A stretch of 64,000 nt of DNA from Mactra quadrangularis (GCA_025267735.1 CM046301.1:61275872-61339871); one strand, 5' to 3'; numbered from the stretch's first letter, positions 11,446 through 22,953 are shown. The notes: generated by a model not told the origin, from the letters alone. Numbers and translations are program-made.

Positions 11446-11765
11446 CATGGGCGGATCCAGCGGGGGGGGGGGGGGGGGGTTCAGGGGGGGTCCAGACCTT
11501 CCGTTAGAATTTGGAAAATGTACATGTCAATTAGTGTATTTCTTGCCTGTAATTCATTTTTAAGTAGTATGAAGCAATTTTTCTCGGTGCTTAACATAGA
11601 TTTAATGGTTATGTAGTTTTTATTATCAATATGTTGCATTTTTTTCTGCAAAATGTGTATAATGTAGTTGTGGTTTGAGGTTCGGACCCCCCCAGAAAAG
11701 TTTGGACCCCCCTAGAAAAGTTCGGACCCCCCCCCCCCTAGAAAAAAATCCTGGATCCGCCTCTG
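11446..11765 (-). mobile_element. hAT-like non-autonomous element with G/C runs, copy 1
   Basis: The ends CATGGGCGGATCCAG and CTGGATCCGCCTCTG are inverted repeats. AGTAC stands immediately before (11441-11445) and after (11766-11770) the element as a perfect 5-bp target duplication. Inside the ends lie G runs (about 18 G at 11461) and GGACCCCCC blocks. The interior (TTTAATGGTTATGTAGTTTT, TGTGGTT) is the complement of the copies at 21757 and 33945. hAT clades with 5-6 bp duplications are known; the superfamily call is inference. Confidence 0.8.
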
Positions 11766-11770
11766 AGTAC

Positions 11771-12540
11771 AATAAATATGTTACAGTTATGACACCAACT
11801 GACCATATAATATATACTAGTAATAATGTGCTAGAAATCTAGAATAAACCCACATACGGACCTATTAAATTGTAATCAGACATGATCATTTCAATAATTA
11901 CATTTTTTTCTTCTCATATTTCTAATTAACTAAGTGAATAATTATAACTGTATGAACCCTATCTATAATTAACTTAGAAGGAATGATCATTAGAACTGGG
12001 CCAAATATTATGTATTAATTCAGAAACATTATTAAGAAGATGTTACACAATCATTTGAGATCCAATCTTTTAAATGTCAAGCAGGAAACATTCACCAAGA
12101 GCATTTATAAGACTTCAGTAATTGTAACAAAATTGTAACAATGTACAACAGAACCAGATTTTTCTGGAAATTCAAGAAACAGGTCCTTATTAATGAATGC
12201 TTTATTACTAAGAGACAATGGGAGTGGTAAGAATCAAATATATAATACAGTTGTAAATGAACAAAAATCATTATAAAAACAATAGTAAATTGAATTGAAA
12301 CAATAACACCTGTTAATTTACTTGTTTAAGGAATATAGCAATGACCCTGGCAAGAGTTGAATTCAGAATTTCTTGGCTCCTGGACTTCATTTGTATTTAC
12401 TTCACCAGTACTTTGCGTACCATCTCAACAGAAAGTGAGAATATCTTCCTATATAAAGACATTATTGTCTGACTTGTATGGAAGTGTATAAACTAACCAG
12501 ACACAAGTGGGTATTTAACCATTGTCACTATATATAATTA
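11771..12540. other. Non-coding AT-rich stretch
   Basis: I found no gene, RNA gene or repeat in this stretch of about 770 bases. Confidence 0.45.
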
Positions 12541-13230
12541 TAGCATTATAACTGGATTCAAAGAGCTAAGCATTATTACTGGATTCAATGAGCATAGCAT
12601 TATATCTGGATTCAAAGAGCTTATAGCATTATATCTGGATTTAAAGAGCTTATAGCATTATAACTGGATTCAAATAGCTTAGCTTTATTACTGGATGCAA
12701 AGAGCATGCAATATTACTGGATTCAAAGAGCATAGCATTATATCTGGATTCAAAGAGTTTATAGCATTATAACTGGATTCAAATAGCTTAGCATTATTAC
12801 TGAATTCAAAGAGCTTAGCATTATTACTGGATTCAAAGAGCATTATTACTGGATTCAAAGAGCTTAGCATTATTACTGAATTCAAAGAGCTTAGCATTAT
12901 TACTGGATTCAAAGAGCATTATTACTGGATTCAAAGAGCTTAGCATTATTACTGGATTCAAAGAGCTTAGCATTATTACTGGATTCAAAGAGCATTATTA
13001 CTGGATTCAAAGAGCTTAGCATTATTACTGGATTCAAAGAGCTTAGCATTATTACTGGATTCAAAGAGCATTATTACTGGATTCAAAGAGCTTAGCATTA
13101 TTACTGGATTCAAAGAGCATTATTACTGGATTCAAAGAGCTTAGCATTATTACTGGATTTAAAGAGCATTATTACTGGATTCAAAGAGCATAGCTTCATT
13201 ACTTGTTTCAAAGTGCAATATTACTGGATT
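12541..13230 (+). repeat. Minisatellite, 27-bp and 22-bp units
   Basis: The unit is AGCATTATTACTGGATTCAA plus AGAGCTT (27 bp). A 22-bp variant lacks the TTAGC segment. The later part follows a 27-27-22 or 27-22 pattern with little divergence, while units near 12541-12720 are more varied (TATAACTGG, TATATCTGG). The array covers about 690 bp. The minus-strand frame at 12688-12912 merely reads through the repeat. Confidence 0.95.
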
Positions 13231-13332
13231 ATACTTAACATAAGTGATGTAGGCCAAAACAGTTTACAATAAATCTATAATACCATCAATAAAACATCAT
13301 TTTAAAATACAAACAAACCTAACTGACAAATT

Positions 13333-13411
13333 GAGGGTTGCCCACAAGACTGTATACAAGTATCTCGTTCTTTAATGCAATGCACTTAATACAGTCTTGC
13401 GGGCAACCCTC
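13333..13411. repeat. Hairpin with 23-bp arms (GAGGGTTGCCC)
   Basis: GAGGGTTGCCCACAAGACTG plus TAT (13333-13355) pairs with ATACAGTCTTGCGGGCAACC plus CTC (13389-13411) with one mismatch. The 33-base loop contains CTTTAATGCAATGCACTT. A relative in inverted orientation lies at 24046-24110. It is a short foldback repeat with no coding potential. Confidence 0.85.
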
Positions 13412-14020
13412 GAAATTATTGTTAAGTATACAGGAACTACTAAAGTCAATCTCTTCTATATATAATTTACCTCCCTAACAACTGGAAATGAGTCATTATA
13501 AAATCGTGTCTTCAGATACATAAAACATAAAGGAAAAAAATTAACATTTCTCAACAAAATAAGATAAACAAAAATGTTAAATATCAAGAATGTAAAAAGT
13601 GCAGAATTTTTTTACACAACTTCATTAATAGGAGGTAAATAGTTCAATTGTACAAAATGGTTTTTATATAATTCATTATTTATGACTCTGAATTATGTCA
13701 TTTATGTCAAATTAGGATGGCTTAAATGTATTTTATGGTAACTTTATCACATGTTCAGAACAAGCTTTTATTTCATATTGTCTGAGCATGCAATATGTAT
13801 CTTCATGTAACTGCAGGGACGGATTCATATATTTTCCGAGGGGATTTTCTTGAATCCTTTTTTAAAGACTTTTAAATTCAAATTTTAAACAATTTACATA
13901 AAATTGTCTCTCAGTCTGAATTGTAGGCCACTACACAATTTGTTCAGTAAAAACTGGACATCTTAGTAATTCACCCAATCAATTTTCGATCATATTTTTG
14001 CAGTACATTTTGCACATTGG
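13412..14020. other. Non-coding stretch
   Basis: No gene is seen. A small inverted pair GGATTCA ... TGAATCC lies at 13820-13857. Confidence 0.4.
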
Positions 14021-14222
14021 GGCAAAGGCAGACCAAAGCTAACCTGGGGAGACCTGGTTAAGCGTGATCAACTGGTACAAAAAATGGATGGCACCAACCA
14101 AGACTGCCAAATAGGGAGAGGAAGACTTCACTCCAGACGTATCAGACAGGCCTCACCCTTGCCAAAAAACTATTTAACCGCCTGTTTAAACTAAACTGGA
14201 TGATGATGATGATGATGACAGA
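14021..14222 (+). pseudogene. Decayed 3' end of a LINE: C-terminal reverse-transcriptase tail and (GAT)n
   Basis: Reading from GGCAGACCAAAG, one frame gives GRPKLTWGDLVKRDQ followed by a region with paired basic residues (GRGRLHSRR), and reaches TAA near 14194. This resembles the extreme C-terminus of the long reading frame of many invertebrate non-LTR retrotransposons, where a GRP.TW..D..RD motif precedes a D...WR-type segment. A GAT microsatellite tail (about 14198-14219) follows directly, as is common at LINE 3' ends. Everything upstream is missing, so it is a 5'-truncated, dead copy. Recognition rests on motif shape alone. Confidence 0.55.
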
Positions 14223-16185
14223 AATTTCTCTTCCTTCAGCTGAAAGTTTAAGAAAGTAGTTATACTGACAGAATTATCTTCATTTGTTCAATGTCCACTA
14301 AAGTAATTTAAAGACAGTGACATTAATTATTTATAAGTCAATACCATCTAAGTCCAGCTAAATCAGGCCATTTAAGTCCTTAGACGGCCATTTCGAAGGG
14401 GGTATCGAAATATAGCCATAATCTATTTTTCTTTCAACATAAAAATGTCACACTGTCATAATAATATACATGTATTATGCAGTTTTCCTTAGAATGTTAG
14501 CACCCACATTGAAGCACATGTCTTAATAAACAACAATAAAAAATCAGAAATTTCTAATGATCAATTTAAACCCAATGAACAGTCACAGCCATAAATTATT
14601 TACAGATTTCCAATAGATTTCCTCCAGCATTGTGCATCATTAACTTTTTAGTGACAAATAAAATCATACAAAATTTTACAGATTGTTTTCTTCAAGCCTT
14701 AGAAATTACATGCCACAAAGACTTGAATCATGAAATATGCAATCAGCACAATTTGAGCAATCACAAGATGGCAGTGTTTACAACAGCTGCTGTATTATAT
14801 CTGCATACTAATTTTACGTGCAAATGTTGCGTAACAAAAAAATCAAGTTGCATTGTGGGTATGAATTTATAAAGATGAATAATGACAATTTTGTGTCATG
14901 TTACCAGATTACGAAGAAAAATAGCTCAGAATTTTGCATCTCGGGGAACGCAATGTGAGTTAATGTGAAACAAGCACGCTCATATTTTCCCGTAAGGTCT
15001 TCAAAGAAATTGAAACATGATATTCTTTAAATACCTGCATAGAATTTTAATTATATTTAAATATAATGTTTTCTTGTACGGCATACAACATGACATGTTT
15101 AGAATGACATGTAAAGAAACTTTATATTACAGTCAATAATTTTCATGACTGAAAGTAGTTTGCATGTACATGTATATAATAATGTATTTGTTGTTGTTTT
15201 GTCTACAGTAACATCTTAAGAGGGTTTTTTACGAGGAGTTTCCCCAGGTTTAGTAGCGGTCAGTAGCAAATGTTAATAAAATTGCCGTAGACAATAACAT
15301 TAGGCTGTGCGTGCCCAATTAAAGGGGTATACAGGCAAATGACTATGCCAAAAGTATAGAACCAGGTTTAGTCTTTAAAACAGCAGAACATAAGAAATCT
15401 CTTACTAATAACATTTGTCACTTATAACATTCAACTGAACAAATTAAAACATGTACACATTGTTGAAAACAAAAGTAAGATACTGAGGGAATCACCAAGC
15501 TATTTATAGATTTGTTATATGTTGTACTTGCTGAAATTAAACATTTTCATTGGTCGCTTCTTGTCTTTTCAACATTCTTAGGTGGTAAGGATATCTTTTT
15601 TATAGAATTATACTAATGTTGCACAATAACAAGCTCTAGTATCTTCTCATCAGTAAATGCATATTTTAACGCTAATCTATTTTTAGCTAACCTGACCCAC
15701 GTGGGTCTAGTTAGAATCACCCCAAGTATTACGAGAAAATAAAGAAATATTTTGCCAAGTAATCTAACAGTATGTCTGTTGCATTCACAGTTATAAAAAA
15801 TATAATTCAAAATCAGGAAATTATGAAGTTGAACTTTTGCCTTGCGATTCCTTTAAAGGGGTAGTTACTACTTCAATTAATATAGTCCACAATACGTGCT
15901 AACAAGCAGACCATATATTGTTACATGATCCCGTGTTAAATATTTTAACAAAACTCCATGTCCAACAGCGCTATTAGCTATTTGAATACTCTTGCTGTGA
16001 TATAAATTACAAAAAAATCTTCTTATAAAAGGAACAAATTACATAATATAATATATTCAAGATGTTACATGTATCATAAATGTCAATGAAATAAAATTAA
16101 GGAGCAGACTAAGTGAATTTTTCTAGGGGAATTTTTTTAAAGGGGACAGGTACATGTAGGCCCCATGCACTACCATAACTCTATG
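14223..16185. other. Non-coding AT-rich stretch, nearly 2 kb
   Basis: No gene is supported. A perfect 14-bp palindrome GACCCACGTGGGTC lies at about 15695-15708 inside a longer imperfect one (CTAACCTGAC ... CTAGTTAG). The phrase TTAAAGGGGTA occurs at about 15319 and 15853 in direct orientation. The open frames at 14630-14872 and 15613-15810 show no domain. Confidence 0.4.
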
Positions 16186-16325
16186 TGGTTTTTTGTGGGT
16201 TTTTTTTTAAACTAAAAATAATGGTTTATTGCCCTGTCAACACAATTATAGGTTATTTTACAGCATACAGTGCAACTAACCTAGCTTTCCTGTACACTTG
16301 TCTATAACCAGTACTCAGCAACACT
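16186..16325 (-). mobile_element. SINE family B, 3' half only
   Basis: On the plus strand it reads TGGTTTATTGCCCTGTCAAC, ACAATTATAGGTTATTTTAC, CTAACCTAGCTTTCCTG, TCTATAACCAGTACTCA. These are the complement of the 3' half of the SINE-B body. The tRNA-like head is absent and the rest has decayed. Confidence 0.75.
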
Positions 16326-16548
16326 TCCTCAAGGACAGCATCTTCTCTGTTACATGTTATTCATTTTAAATTAAAATGGAGAAGAATTTTAGTATATATT
16401 ATATGTAAGTTTTAAGTATAATGTCACATTTATCAGTCTCATAGTTCACTAGAGACTTGCAAATGTTACAAACAACTTGAAATATGTAGCTTAAAGTAAA
16501 ACAACAATGTAAATCTTAATGTTGTTTAAACATAAATTGATCTTACAC

Positions 16549-16836
16549 CAATCTGATTAAAACCCAATCTAAAAATTTTCGCTCGCCTACTTGCTAATTT
16601 AGATCTGGCCTTTTTCAAAGGAGGGTCATGTCCAGGTGACCTTTTCTCATCATAATATTCATGACAAAATTGTTATGATTAGTAACTTGTTTACATCATC
16701 TATGTCACGCAATTTGAAATGAGCCACCCAATCGCAGACTGTGAATAATACCACTGTTAATTAGCTTGCAAACCTTGGTCTAAAATTAGAAATTACAAAA
16801 TTAAAATGTTATTTATAGTGTTTCGTCTAGATGAGG
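16549..16836 (+). repeat. Interspersed repeat R5, copy 1
   Basis: This shares about 280 bp with 25777-26052 at high identity: CAATCTGATTAAAACCCAAT, GAGTCATG-type boxes, GGTGACCTTTTCTCATCATA, TCACGCAATTTGAAATGAGC, CAAACCTTGGTCTAAA and TTTCGTCTAGATGA. The other copy lacks about 12 bases here (TGTTAATTAGCTT). No inverted ends or coding frame are evident, so its class is unknown. Confidence 0.85.
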
Positions 16837-17008
16837 ATACGACTGATGTAAGGCGAAAACACGACAAATCTTAAAAAAATGTCTTTCCGTTTCTTTGCCA
16901 CGAAGAAACGAAAAGACAACATTAAAGAAGCACTGCATGCATAGTTGTGAATTTCCGTATGATTAAACTTTACGGTTTAGTAATAGCACACGAAGAGGCA
17001 TGTAAGGA

Positions 17009-17072
17009 CTTGGTGTAGTGGTATAACATACCACCTCACATTCATGAAATTACAGGTTCTACCCCACATTAA
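17009..17072 (+). other. tRNA-like fragment, probably a SINE head
   Basis: GGTGTAGTGGTATAACATAC resembles a tRNA D-arm (A box), and CAGGTTCTACCCCA resembles a T-arm (B box) about 45 bases later. The acceptor halves do not pair and no SINE body is recognised downstream. It is not called as a tRNA gene. Confidence 0.35.
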
Positions 17073-17476
17073 ACCTTATTTTTTCCAATTTAAACATAAT
17101 CAGTACATGCTTTACAAATACTTGTGTACACGATGGTGCACTGATTCCCTGATTTTTTTTAAATACCTGCCGCTAAAGACTTAGTGTCACGTATCAAAGT
17201 GACGAAACATGACAAATGTACACCGTAAATCAATATGGATACTAATGAAGTGCATGTTTAATGTTATCAAATAATAACATAAGATTCACAAGACAGACTT
17301 ATGTAATATTTAAGAAACATTCACAATCAATCTCATTAAGCCTTTACCTCCCGAAATTCTAATACATGTAATGGACTTGTCTTGTCCTAACATTTGGAGC
17401 AATCCATAATCAAATCAAGGGAGATCTAGTTCAGTAGGTGATATTAAAGGGCTACATGTAATAGTATAAAGCTATT

Positions 17477-17611
17477 TTAGATCACAAATGTGCATTAGGA
17501 CAGGTTTACTTTAGATCACAAATGTGCATTAGGACAGGTTTACTTTAGATCACAAATGTGCATTAGGACAGGTTTACTTTAGATCACAAATGTGCATTAG
17601 GACAGGTTTAC
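17477..17611 (+). repeat. Minisatellite, four 34-bp copies
   Basis: The motif AGATCACAAATGTGCATTAG followed by GACAGGTTTACTTT starts at 17479, 17513, 17547 and 17581. The copies look identical, which suggests recent expansion or ongoing homogenisation. Confidence 0.95.
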
Positions 17612-17628
17612 CGTACTTATCATTCCCA

Positions 17629-17953
17629 GCCACCCGGCAAACTCAGAACGGTAGCACACATGTCTACTGATCGAGGGGTCGTGGGTTCGATTCCCGGGTG
17701 AGGGTATAGTTTCGTCGAGCTTGGTCATGAAATTATTTCTACGGCCATTCTCCCTCCTACCAATGATTTTTAATTATGTATGGCAGTTGTCAGTCACTGA
17801 CAAAAGTATCATTATGTGCTCAATAGTAGTTGGTTAACAGCTAAATCCAGAGATTTAGCCTTTCCAAGAGGAATGAGTAGGCTGACTGGCCGCCGTTATA
17901 TGACCATTGTGTTGCTACTAGCTGTGTCAAACCCAACAAAAACAAAACAAACT
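17629..17953 (+). mobile_element. tRNA-derived SINE family A, near full length
   Basis: The copy begins GCCACCCGGCAAACTC with a diverged A box (ACGGTAGCACACATG). A good B box, GGGTTCGATTCCCGGG, follows at about 17682-17698. The body runs through CGAGCTTGGTCATGAAATTA, TTTTTAATTATGTATGGCAG, CAGTCACTGACAAAAGTATC and GGTTAACAGCTAAATCCAGA, ending in AAACCCAACAAAAACAAAAC. It matches the copies at 39183, 39874 and 57716. SINEs of this type use RNA polymerase III and LINE enzymes in trans. The frame at 17816-18133 runs across the 3' half and is incidental. Confidence 0.9.
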
Positions 17954-18598
17954 AAAAACTTATCATATTCCTCCTTAACAAAAATAATGACTGAAAAAAG
18001 TGACGGTAACGGTACAAAATTGCAGAGTGAAGGAGACAAGTGCAAGAGTACCTATAATAACAGAAGGAGTACATCTGCTCTAGTATTAGTCTTCGTCATA
18101 AATATAAGAGCTAATCATGTCATTTATCAATAATTTTATGTCTATAATACCCTGTAAAATATTCTTATTGGTCATGATAGCTTTTTATTTTTAATAATTC
18201 TAGTACTTTTATCATAACATGGTCATAAAATATCTGTTATTCCTAGAATCTTTCTAAATACAGTGAAACCTGTGATCACAGGCGACCATGAACTTCGACC
18301 TCTAACTTTGAAGAAATTTATGTCAAAGGAAAAAATCCAACCCAATTTATTTGTCTCCTTAATACCAAATTTTCAAAATAAGCCCCAGAAATTAAAAAAT
18401 TGTTGCATGGCGATCTACAACACAAACCGTGTAACTCAAGAAGCTGAACACTGAAAAAACTGGAGTATTCTATCGATGGAACATATCTGGAACTCACTGA
18501 CACAAACACCATATTTTTCACACTGTTGCTGAATTATGAGACTCAAAGTTCATCTTTATTGGACTATAATATTATCTAGAATTCAAATATTTTGCTTG

Positions 18599-18718
18599 AG
18601 GTACAAACAAACTTTCATAATCACAATGAAGATATGTGTACAAAGAACAATAGCTTTCAGTCTACACTGTTTTTTTATGCTTTTCAGCAATAATGAGTAA
18701 CAAACTTTGTTTGTACCC
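18599..18718 (+). mobile_element. MITE-like repeat R7 (GGTACAAACAAA ends), copy 1
   Basis: The left end GGTACAAACAAACTTTCA and the right end AACAAACTTTGTTTGTACC are inverted repeats of about 15 bp. The interior (TCACAATGAAGATATGTGTA, CAAAGAACAATAG, TGCTTTTCAGCAATAATG) is shared with 21338-21484 and, more distantly, 49061-49222. Homology to the 21.3-kb copy extends about 20 bases further left (AATTCAAATATTT). Confidence 0.75.
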
Positions 18719-18758
18719 CCTGCGCCAGACGAAAAAAAAATTTTAATTCAAATTCCCA

Positions 18759-18893
18759 ATTAGATACTTTTTGTCAGTTATCTTTCCCTGATAAAATCCA
18801 AGCAATCCAATTGTTAAGTAGGTCCTTACAATTGGAATCCTTGGATTTTATCATTGTAGTCCTAAGTAAGGATAACAAAATATTTCATCTAAT
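18759..18893. repeat. 135-bp foldback repeat
   Basis: The inner arms GATAAAATCCAAGCAATCCA then ATTGTTAAG, and CTTACAATTGGAATCCTTGG then ATTTTATC, pair almost fully. The outer arms ATTAGATACTTTTTG / AGTTATC and GGATAAC / TATTTCATCTAAT continue the palindrome with gaps. A single copy is seen in this window. Confidence 0.75.
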
Positions 18894-19197
18894 ATCTTTC
18901 TTGTTAATGAAGATATTAACAGAACTGATGAAATTTAGATAGTTCTTTGCCCTAAAAATTAACTTAGCTTGATTTTCAAACAAATTAAATGATTTACAAA
19001 AATGCTATTTAAGATTAATTGTGGCAAATTGACATTGACAAGAATAGAGCGAAGACTTTTTAGAACATATTTCTTGGTGCCGTATTGGACTTTCCTAAGA
19101 ATGCAAGAAATACCCTAATACCTAAAAAAACTTGTAAAATTGTATTTTGTTTCATTGGCCCCAAGGTCACAGTCCAGCATTCTCGAGTTTTACTGTA

Positions 19198-19625
19198 AGA
19201 AAAATAAGTCATAAACCATCAGACAGTGAAGTAATGGACAGTGACAGATTATTCAAATATGATAGCAATAAAAAATGTACTTATATTACAATGAGTGTTT
19301 TACAACATGATCTAAAATAAGGCTGTGAACTTTGAACTTATGTATTTACCAATGGTTTAATAAAATTGAAGTTATATTGAAATGAACTGTATAAGTATTT
19401 AACATAACTGGCCTTGACTTTAAGAGCTATGGAGTTATTCATGTATCAAATTCTTCACATAAAGAACAGGCCAAGCAAACGTAACATTTGTCATGGTGTT
19501 AACATGGCATAGATATACACATAAAGGTTTTACATATCCATTCATGAAGTTGATAAAATTCTTTTAACAGGTTTGGAAGCACATCTATTTCAAAGACTCT
19601 TGCTTTCTATGCATGATGACTAAGC
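19198..19625. other. Non-coding AT-rich stretch
   Basis: No gene or repeat is recognised between the pogo-like candidate and the following satellite array. Confidence 0.4.
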
Positions 19626-20516
19626 AAATGTGACACATAAGTAAACATCATGTGACACATGAATTAACATCATGTGATAAATGACTTACATATATGTTAT
19701 GCACATAAAGCTAACATCATATGACATGCATTTAGCTAACATCATGTGACACACATAAGCTAACATCATGTGAAATAACTTACATCTAGAGATACACACA
19801 CAAAACAAACATCATGTGACACATAGTGTATATCATGTGACATAGAAACATTAGGTTACTATTAGCTTACAACATGTGATATAACTAACATAATGTGACA
19901 CACATAGTTAACACCTGATGTGGTACATGTATAACTTATATCATGTGACACACATTACCTATCATCATGCGATATAACTTACATCATGTGACACACATTA
20001 GCTAACATCAAGTGATACAACTTATATCATGTGACACACATTAGATAACATCATGTGATATAACTTACATCATGTGACACAAATTAGCTAACATCAAGTG
20101 ATACAACTTATATCATGTGACACACATTAGCTTACATCATGTGATATAACATACATCATGTGACACACATTAGCTTACATCATGTGATATAACTTACATC
20201 ATGTGACACACATTAGCTTACATCAAGTGATACAACTTATATCATGTGCCACACATTAGATAACATCATGTAATATAACTTACATCATGTGACACACATT
20301 AGCTTACATCATGTGATATAACTTACACCATGTGATATAACTTACATCATGTGATATAACTTACATCATGTGATATAACTCACATCATGTGACACACATT
20401 CAGCTATTATCAAAAAGCTAACTTAATGAGACGTTGCTTACCTTATGTGAGATACCTAATTGTAATTTGGATGACACAAATTACATCATGTGATGTCAGT
20501 CATTACCAACATCAAG
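19626..20516 (+). repeat. Satellite-like array of CATCATGTGA half-units
   Basis: About 40 occurrences of ACATCATGTGA or close variants spread over roughly 890 bp. In the central part (about 19930-20400) two half-units alternate: ACATCATGTGACACACATTA and ACATCATGTGATATAACTT. This gives a composite period of about 40 bp. The core CATCATGTGATG-like string is near-palindromic. Units at both edges are more diverged, the usual pattern for tandem arrays that homogenise in the centre. Confidence 0.95.
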
Positions 20517-20852
20517 TGCCTAACTTTCATTTTGATACTTTTTCATTATTGATACTTGTTCATTATTGATACTAGAAGATTGCAGAGTAAACATCAATAT
20601 ATTATAAGGACACTAGTTTATTCTTAAGGTACAGTTTATATCACTTAAGTAACAATTATGTGCTGATCCAGAAAGATTTGCTTGGGAAACATGGAAAAAT
20701 ACATTTTGGTGATGGGATGATCAAAGGACAAGCAACATATCATTTTGATACCAATTTTTAGGATTTATTGTATGTACAAAATGTATTTACAAGAAGAAAA
20801 TATCTGCATAATGCTCACTTAGTCTGGATTACCAGCCCCTTATCACTATCGT

Positions 20853-21249
20853 TATCGGGTCAGGCAAGCCGTAATCATGGCGGCCTCCTCAGTTATTATT
20901 CAGGTATTACGTTTTCTTAATCTTGCATGATCATTTGCTGACAAGGTACTTTAGTAGGAGTTTGGTACTATATAGGTCATTTGATTACAATTTTTCTGAT
21001 TACACATATATTTAGCAAAAGACAAGTTTCAAATGAACACAATTCAGACGTGGATTAGTCTCGTTAGAATTTCGGATACTTTATTTAGCATTAATGTAAC
21101 CGAACAACTAGAAAAAGTATCCACAGAAATTCTAAGTACAATGATCCTTTGATTTAAGCCTGTGTAGTGAGAAATGATCATTTGAAAACATAATTATTCA
21201 ATACCTAATTCATTACATTGGGCACGGCTATGATCATGGTTTGCCTGAC
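20853..21249. repeat. Possible long foldback with GTCAGGCAA ends
   Basis: GTCAGGCAAGCCGTAATCAT at the left and the complement of CATGATCATGGTTTGCCTGAC-like sequence at the right are imperfect inverted repeats. Inner pieces also pair (AGAATTTCGGATACTTT at about 21067 against AAAAGTATCCACAGAAATTC at about 21114). The intervening sequence pairs poorly, so this is an old or coincidental structure. Confidence 0.4.
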
Positions 21250-21337
21250 ATACTTTTACCTGTCGAAGTACGACTGGGAACCAGACAAAATGCTCACTCT
21301 CATACTTGATAGGCTTATCAGCAATAATATACTATAA

Positions 21338-21484
21338 CAGGAATTCAAATATTTGGATTTTCTCTGTGGTACAAACAAACTTTCACTGTCACAATGAAGA
21401 CATGTGTACAAAGAACAATAGGATTTAATCAGTATTTTGTGCTTTTCAGCAATAATGTGTAGCAAACTTTGTACTGTCAGCGCA
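21338..21484 (+). mobile_element. MITE-like repeat R7, copy 2
   Basis: It shares GAATTCAAATATTTG, GTGGTACAAACAAACTTTCA, CACAATGAAGACATGTGTAC, AAAGAACAATAGGA and TGCTTTTCAGCAATAATG with 18580-18718. The right inverted end is decayed (GTAGCAAACTTTGTACTG). The minus-strand open frame over this copy is incidental. Confidence 0.8.
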
Positions 21485-21756
21485 TGGATGATAAAAATCC
21501 ACAAATTTAAGTTAAGAATTTATTAGGTCTAATGTTTAAGTATAAGCATTAGTGTACTTGAGGTAGGACATGAAAACAAGCACACATATGTAGCCTATTT
21601 TACTAAAACCATGACAAAAACCTTAATACAATATGATAATGTCAAAGTAAACAAACTATAACTAACAAACTGGGACATAGCCAAGTTCTTTGTTCAGTAG
21701 TATAATATGTTGACACCTACTTTCAGCTTCTAAAGTTTTTTTACATACATCATATT

Positions 21757-22064
21757 CAGAGGCAGATCCAGGATTTTTTCTAGTGGGGGTCCAAACTTCT
21801 TCTAGGGGGGGGGGGGTCCAAACTTTCAAACCACAACCACATTATACATTGTTCGCAGAATAACACAACATATTAAAAATAAAACTATTTAATCATTAGA
21901 TCTATATTTAACACAAAGGCGTACAAGAGAAAATTGCTTCTTTCAACTTAAAAATGGCTTACAGTTATAAAAATACACTCATGGACAGGTACATTTTGGA
22001 AATTTCAGGGGGGGGGGCCCAGACCCCTATGACCCCCCTCCCCCCACCGCTGGATCTGCCTATG
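21757..22064 (+). mobile_element. hAT-like non-autonomous element with G/C runs, copy 2
   Basis: The ends CAGAGGCAGATCCAG and CTGGATCTGCCTATG are inverted repeats. The flanks ATATT (21752-21756) and GTATT (22065-22069) differ by one base, consistent with an eroded 5-bp target duplication. Internal landmarks are a G run at about 21805, CCACAACCACATTATACA, AAATGGCTTACAGTTA, ACATTTTGGAAATTTCAGGG, and poly-C near the right end. They occur in the same order as in the copy at 33945. Confidence 0.8.
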
Positions 22065-22069
22065 GTATT

Positions 22070-22627
22070 TATTTCCAATGCTGATGTAACACTCCCTATA
22101 CATTATAGGCAATTACTTTTCCTATAATTTAAAGTAAGAGGGTCACAAAACACTTATAATTTGAATAAACATTTATATAGATTTATCAATATTTATATAG
22201 AAAAGTTATCAAATTATCAAAGCTTTCATAAATAGAGCCTTTTTACCCGTAAGCTTTTCAATGATTGATTGCCTTTGTTTGTAACAAATAGCCGTTATTT
22301 CAAAACACCGCATGCAATCTAGCAAATAATACATTTTACCTTTGAAGGTACAAAAAAATGCATTTTTTCTACAGTTCATTGATTTGGACATTTTGTTCTT
22401 TAATATAAGCATACAATGCCATTGTGAGTCAATATTGGAACAAGCTCTGCTCGAGAGGAAGCCTAGCCAACTATTTGATAACTGGTGGTCCAGATTTTAT
22501 AACCTTGTATGGAAATATTGAATAGTCAGAAAATTGGCTACTTAATAAACATCAACAATAAAGCCTTCAATGCTGGCCTACAATGAGTTAAACTCTAATT
22601 ACATGAACAGTGTTTTTAGCGGTTTTA
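22070..22627. other. Non-coding AT-rich stretch
   Basis: No gene is seen. A small repeat AACATTTATATAGATTTATC then AATATTTATATAG sits at about 22168-22201. Confidence 0.4.
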
Positions 22628-22836
22628 AGGCCACAACAAGTTGATCATGTGTTCTATGGATTTGCTCGCACCTTAATTTTGACGGTTTTTACAAAAAAAA
22701 TATTTTTATTTCCTAGCTCACTCATAAAAATTGGTCAAACTGCTATATTTATAAAGCAACTGAATTAAAAAAAATTCTTCACTCGCCACATTTTTTCCAG
22801 AAAAATCTGTAGAACACATGATCAACTTGTTGAGAG
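22628..22836 (+). mobile_element. Palindromic MITE family R4, copy 3 (right end eroded)
   Basis: It begins AGGCCACAACAAGTTGATCA and has the full interior (TTGCTCGCACCTTAATTTTG, poly-A, TTGGTCAAACTGCTATATT, AAGCAACTGAATTAAA). It ends ACACATGATCAACTTGTTGA, where the last few bases GTGGCCT are replaced. The orientation is the same as copy 1. Confidence 0.85.
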
Positions 22837-22953
22837 CACATGTACAGTCACCATTTGGAGAATACTCGGTAAAAACCAGAATTAAAAGAGGATTTTGGCA
22901 TGGCCAAACATGTAGTTTTATAATGATGTTGGACTGGTAATCATTGAATAGCC

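Larger units (their letters stand above)
18259..19197. mobile_element. Candidate pogo-like element with TACAGT ends, interrupted
   Basis: The left end reads TACAGTGAAACCTGTGATCA followed by CAGGCGACC. The right end, complemented, reads TACAGTAAAACTCGAGAATG followed later by TGTGACC. Only the outer ten or so bases agree well, so the pairing is tentative. The left end resembles the pogo-like element at 2025 (TACAGTCAAACCTGTG). The interval contains two other foldback repeats (18599-18718 and 18759-18893), which would explain its length. Confidence 0.4.

Noticed and set aside
12541..13230. CRISPR-like array
   Set aside because: Units are contiguous with no unique spacers, and the window is eukaryotic. 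The same holds for the arrays at 19.6, 29.3, 36.9, 45.2, 47.7 and 52.6 kb.
17816..18133. 105-codon plus-strand frame, the longest in the window
   Set aside because: Its first half is the 3' part of SINE family A, and it continues into unrelated AT-rich DNA.
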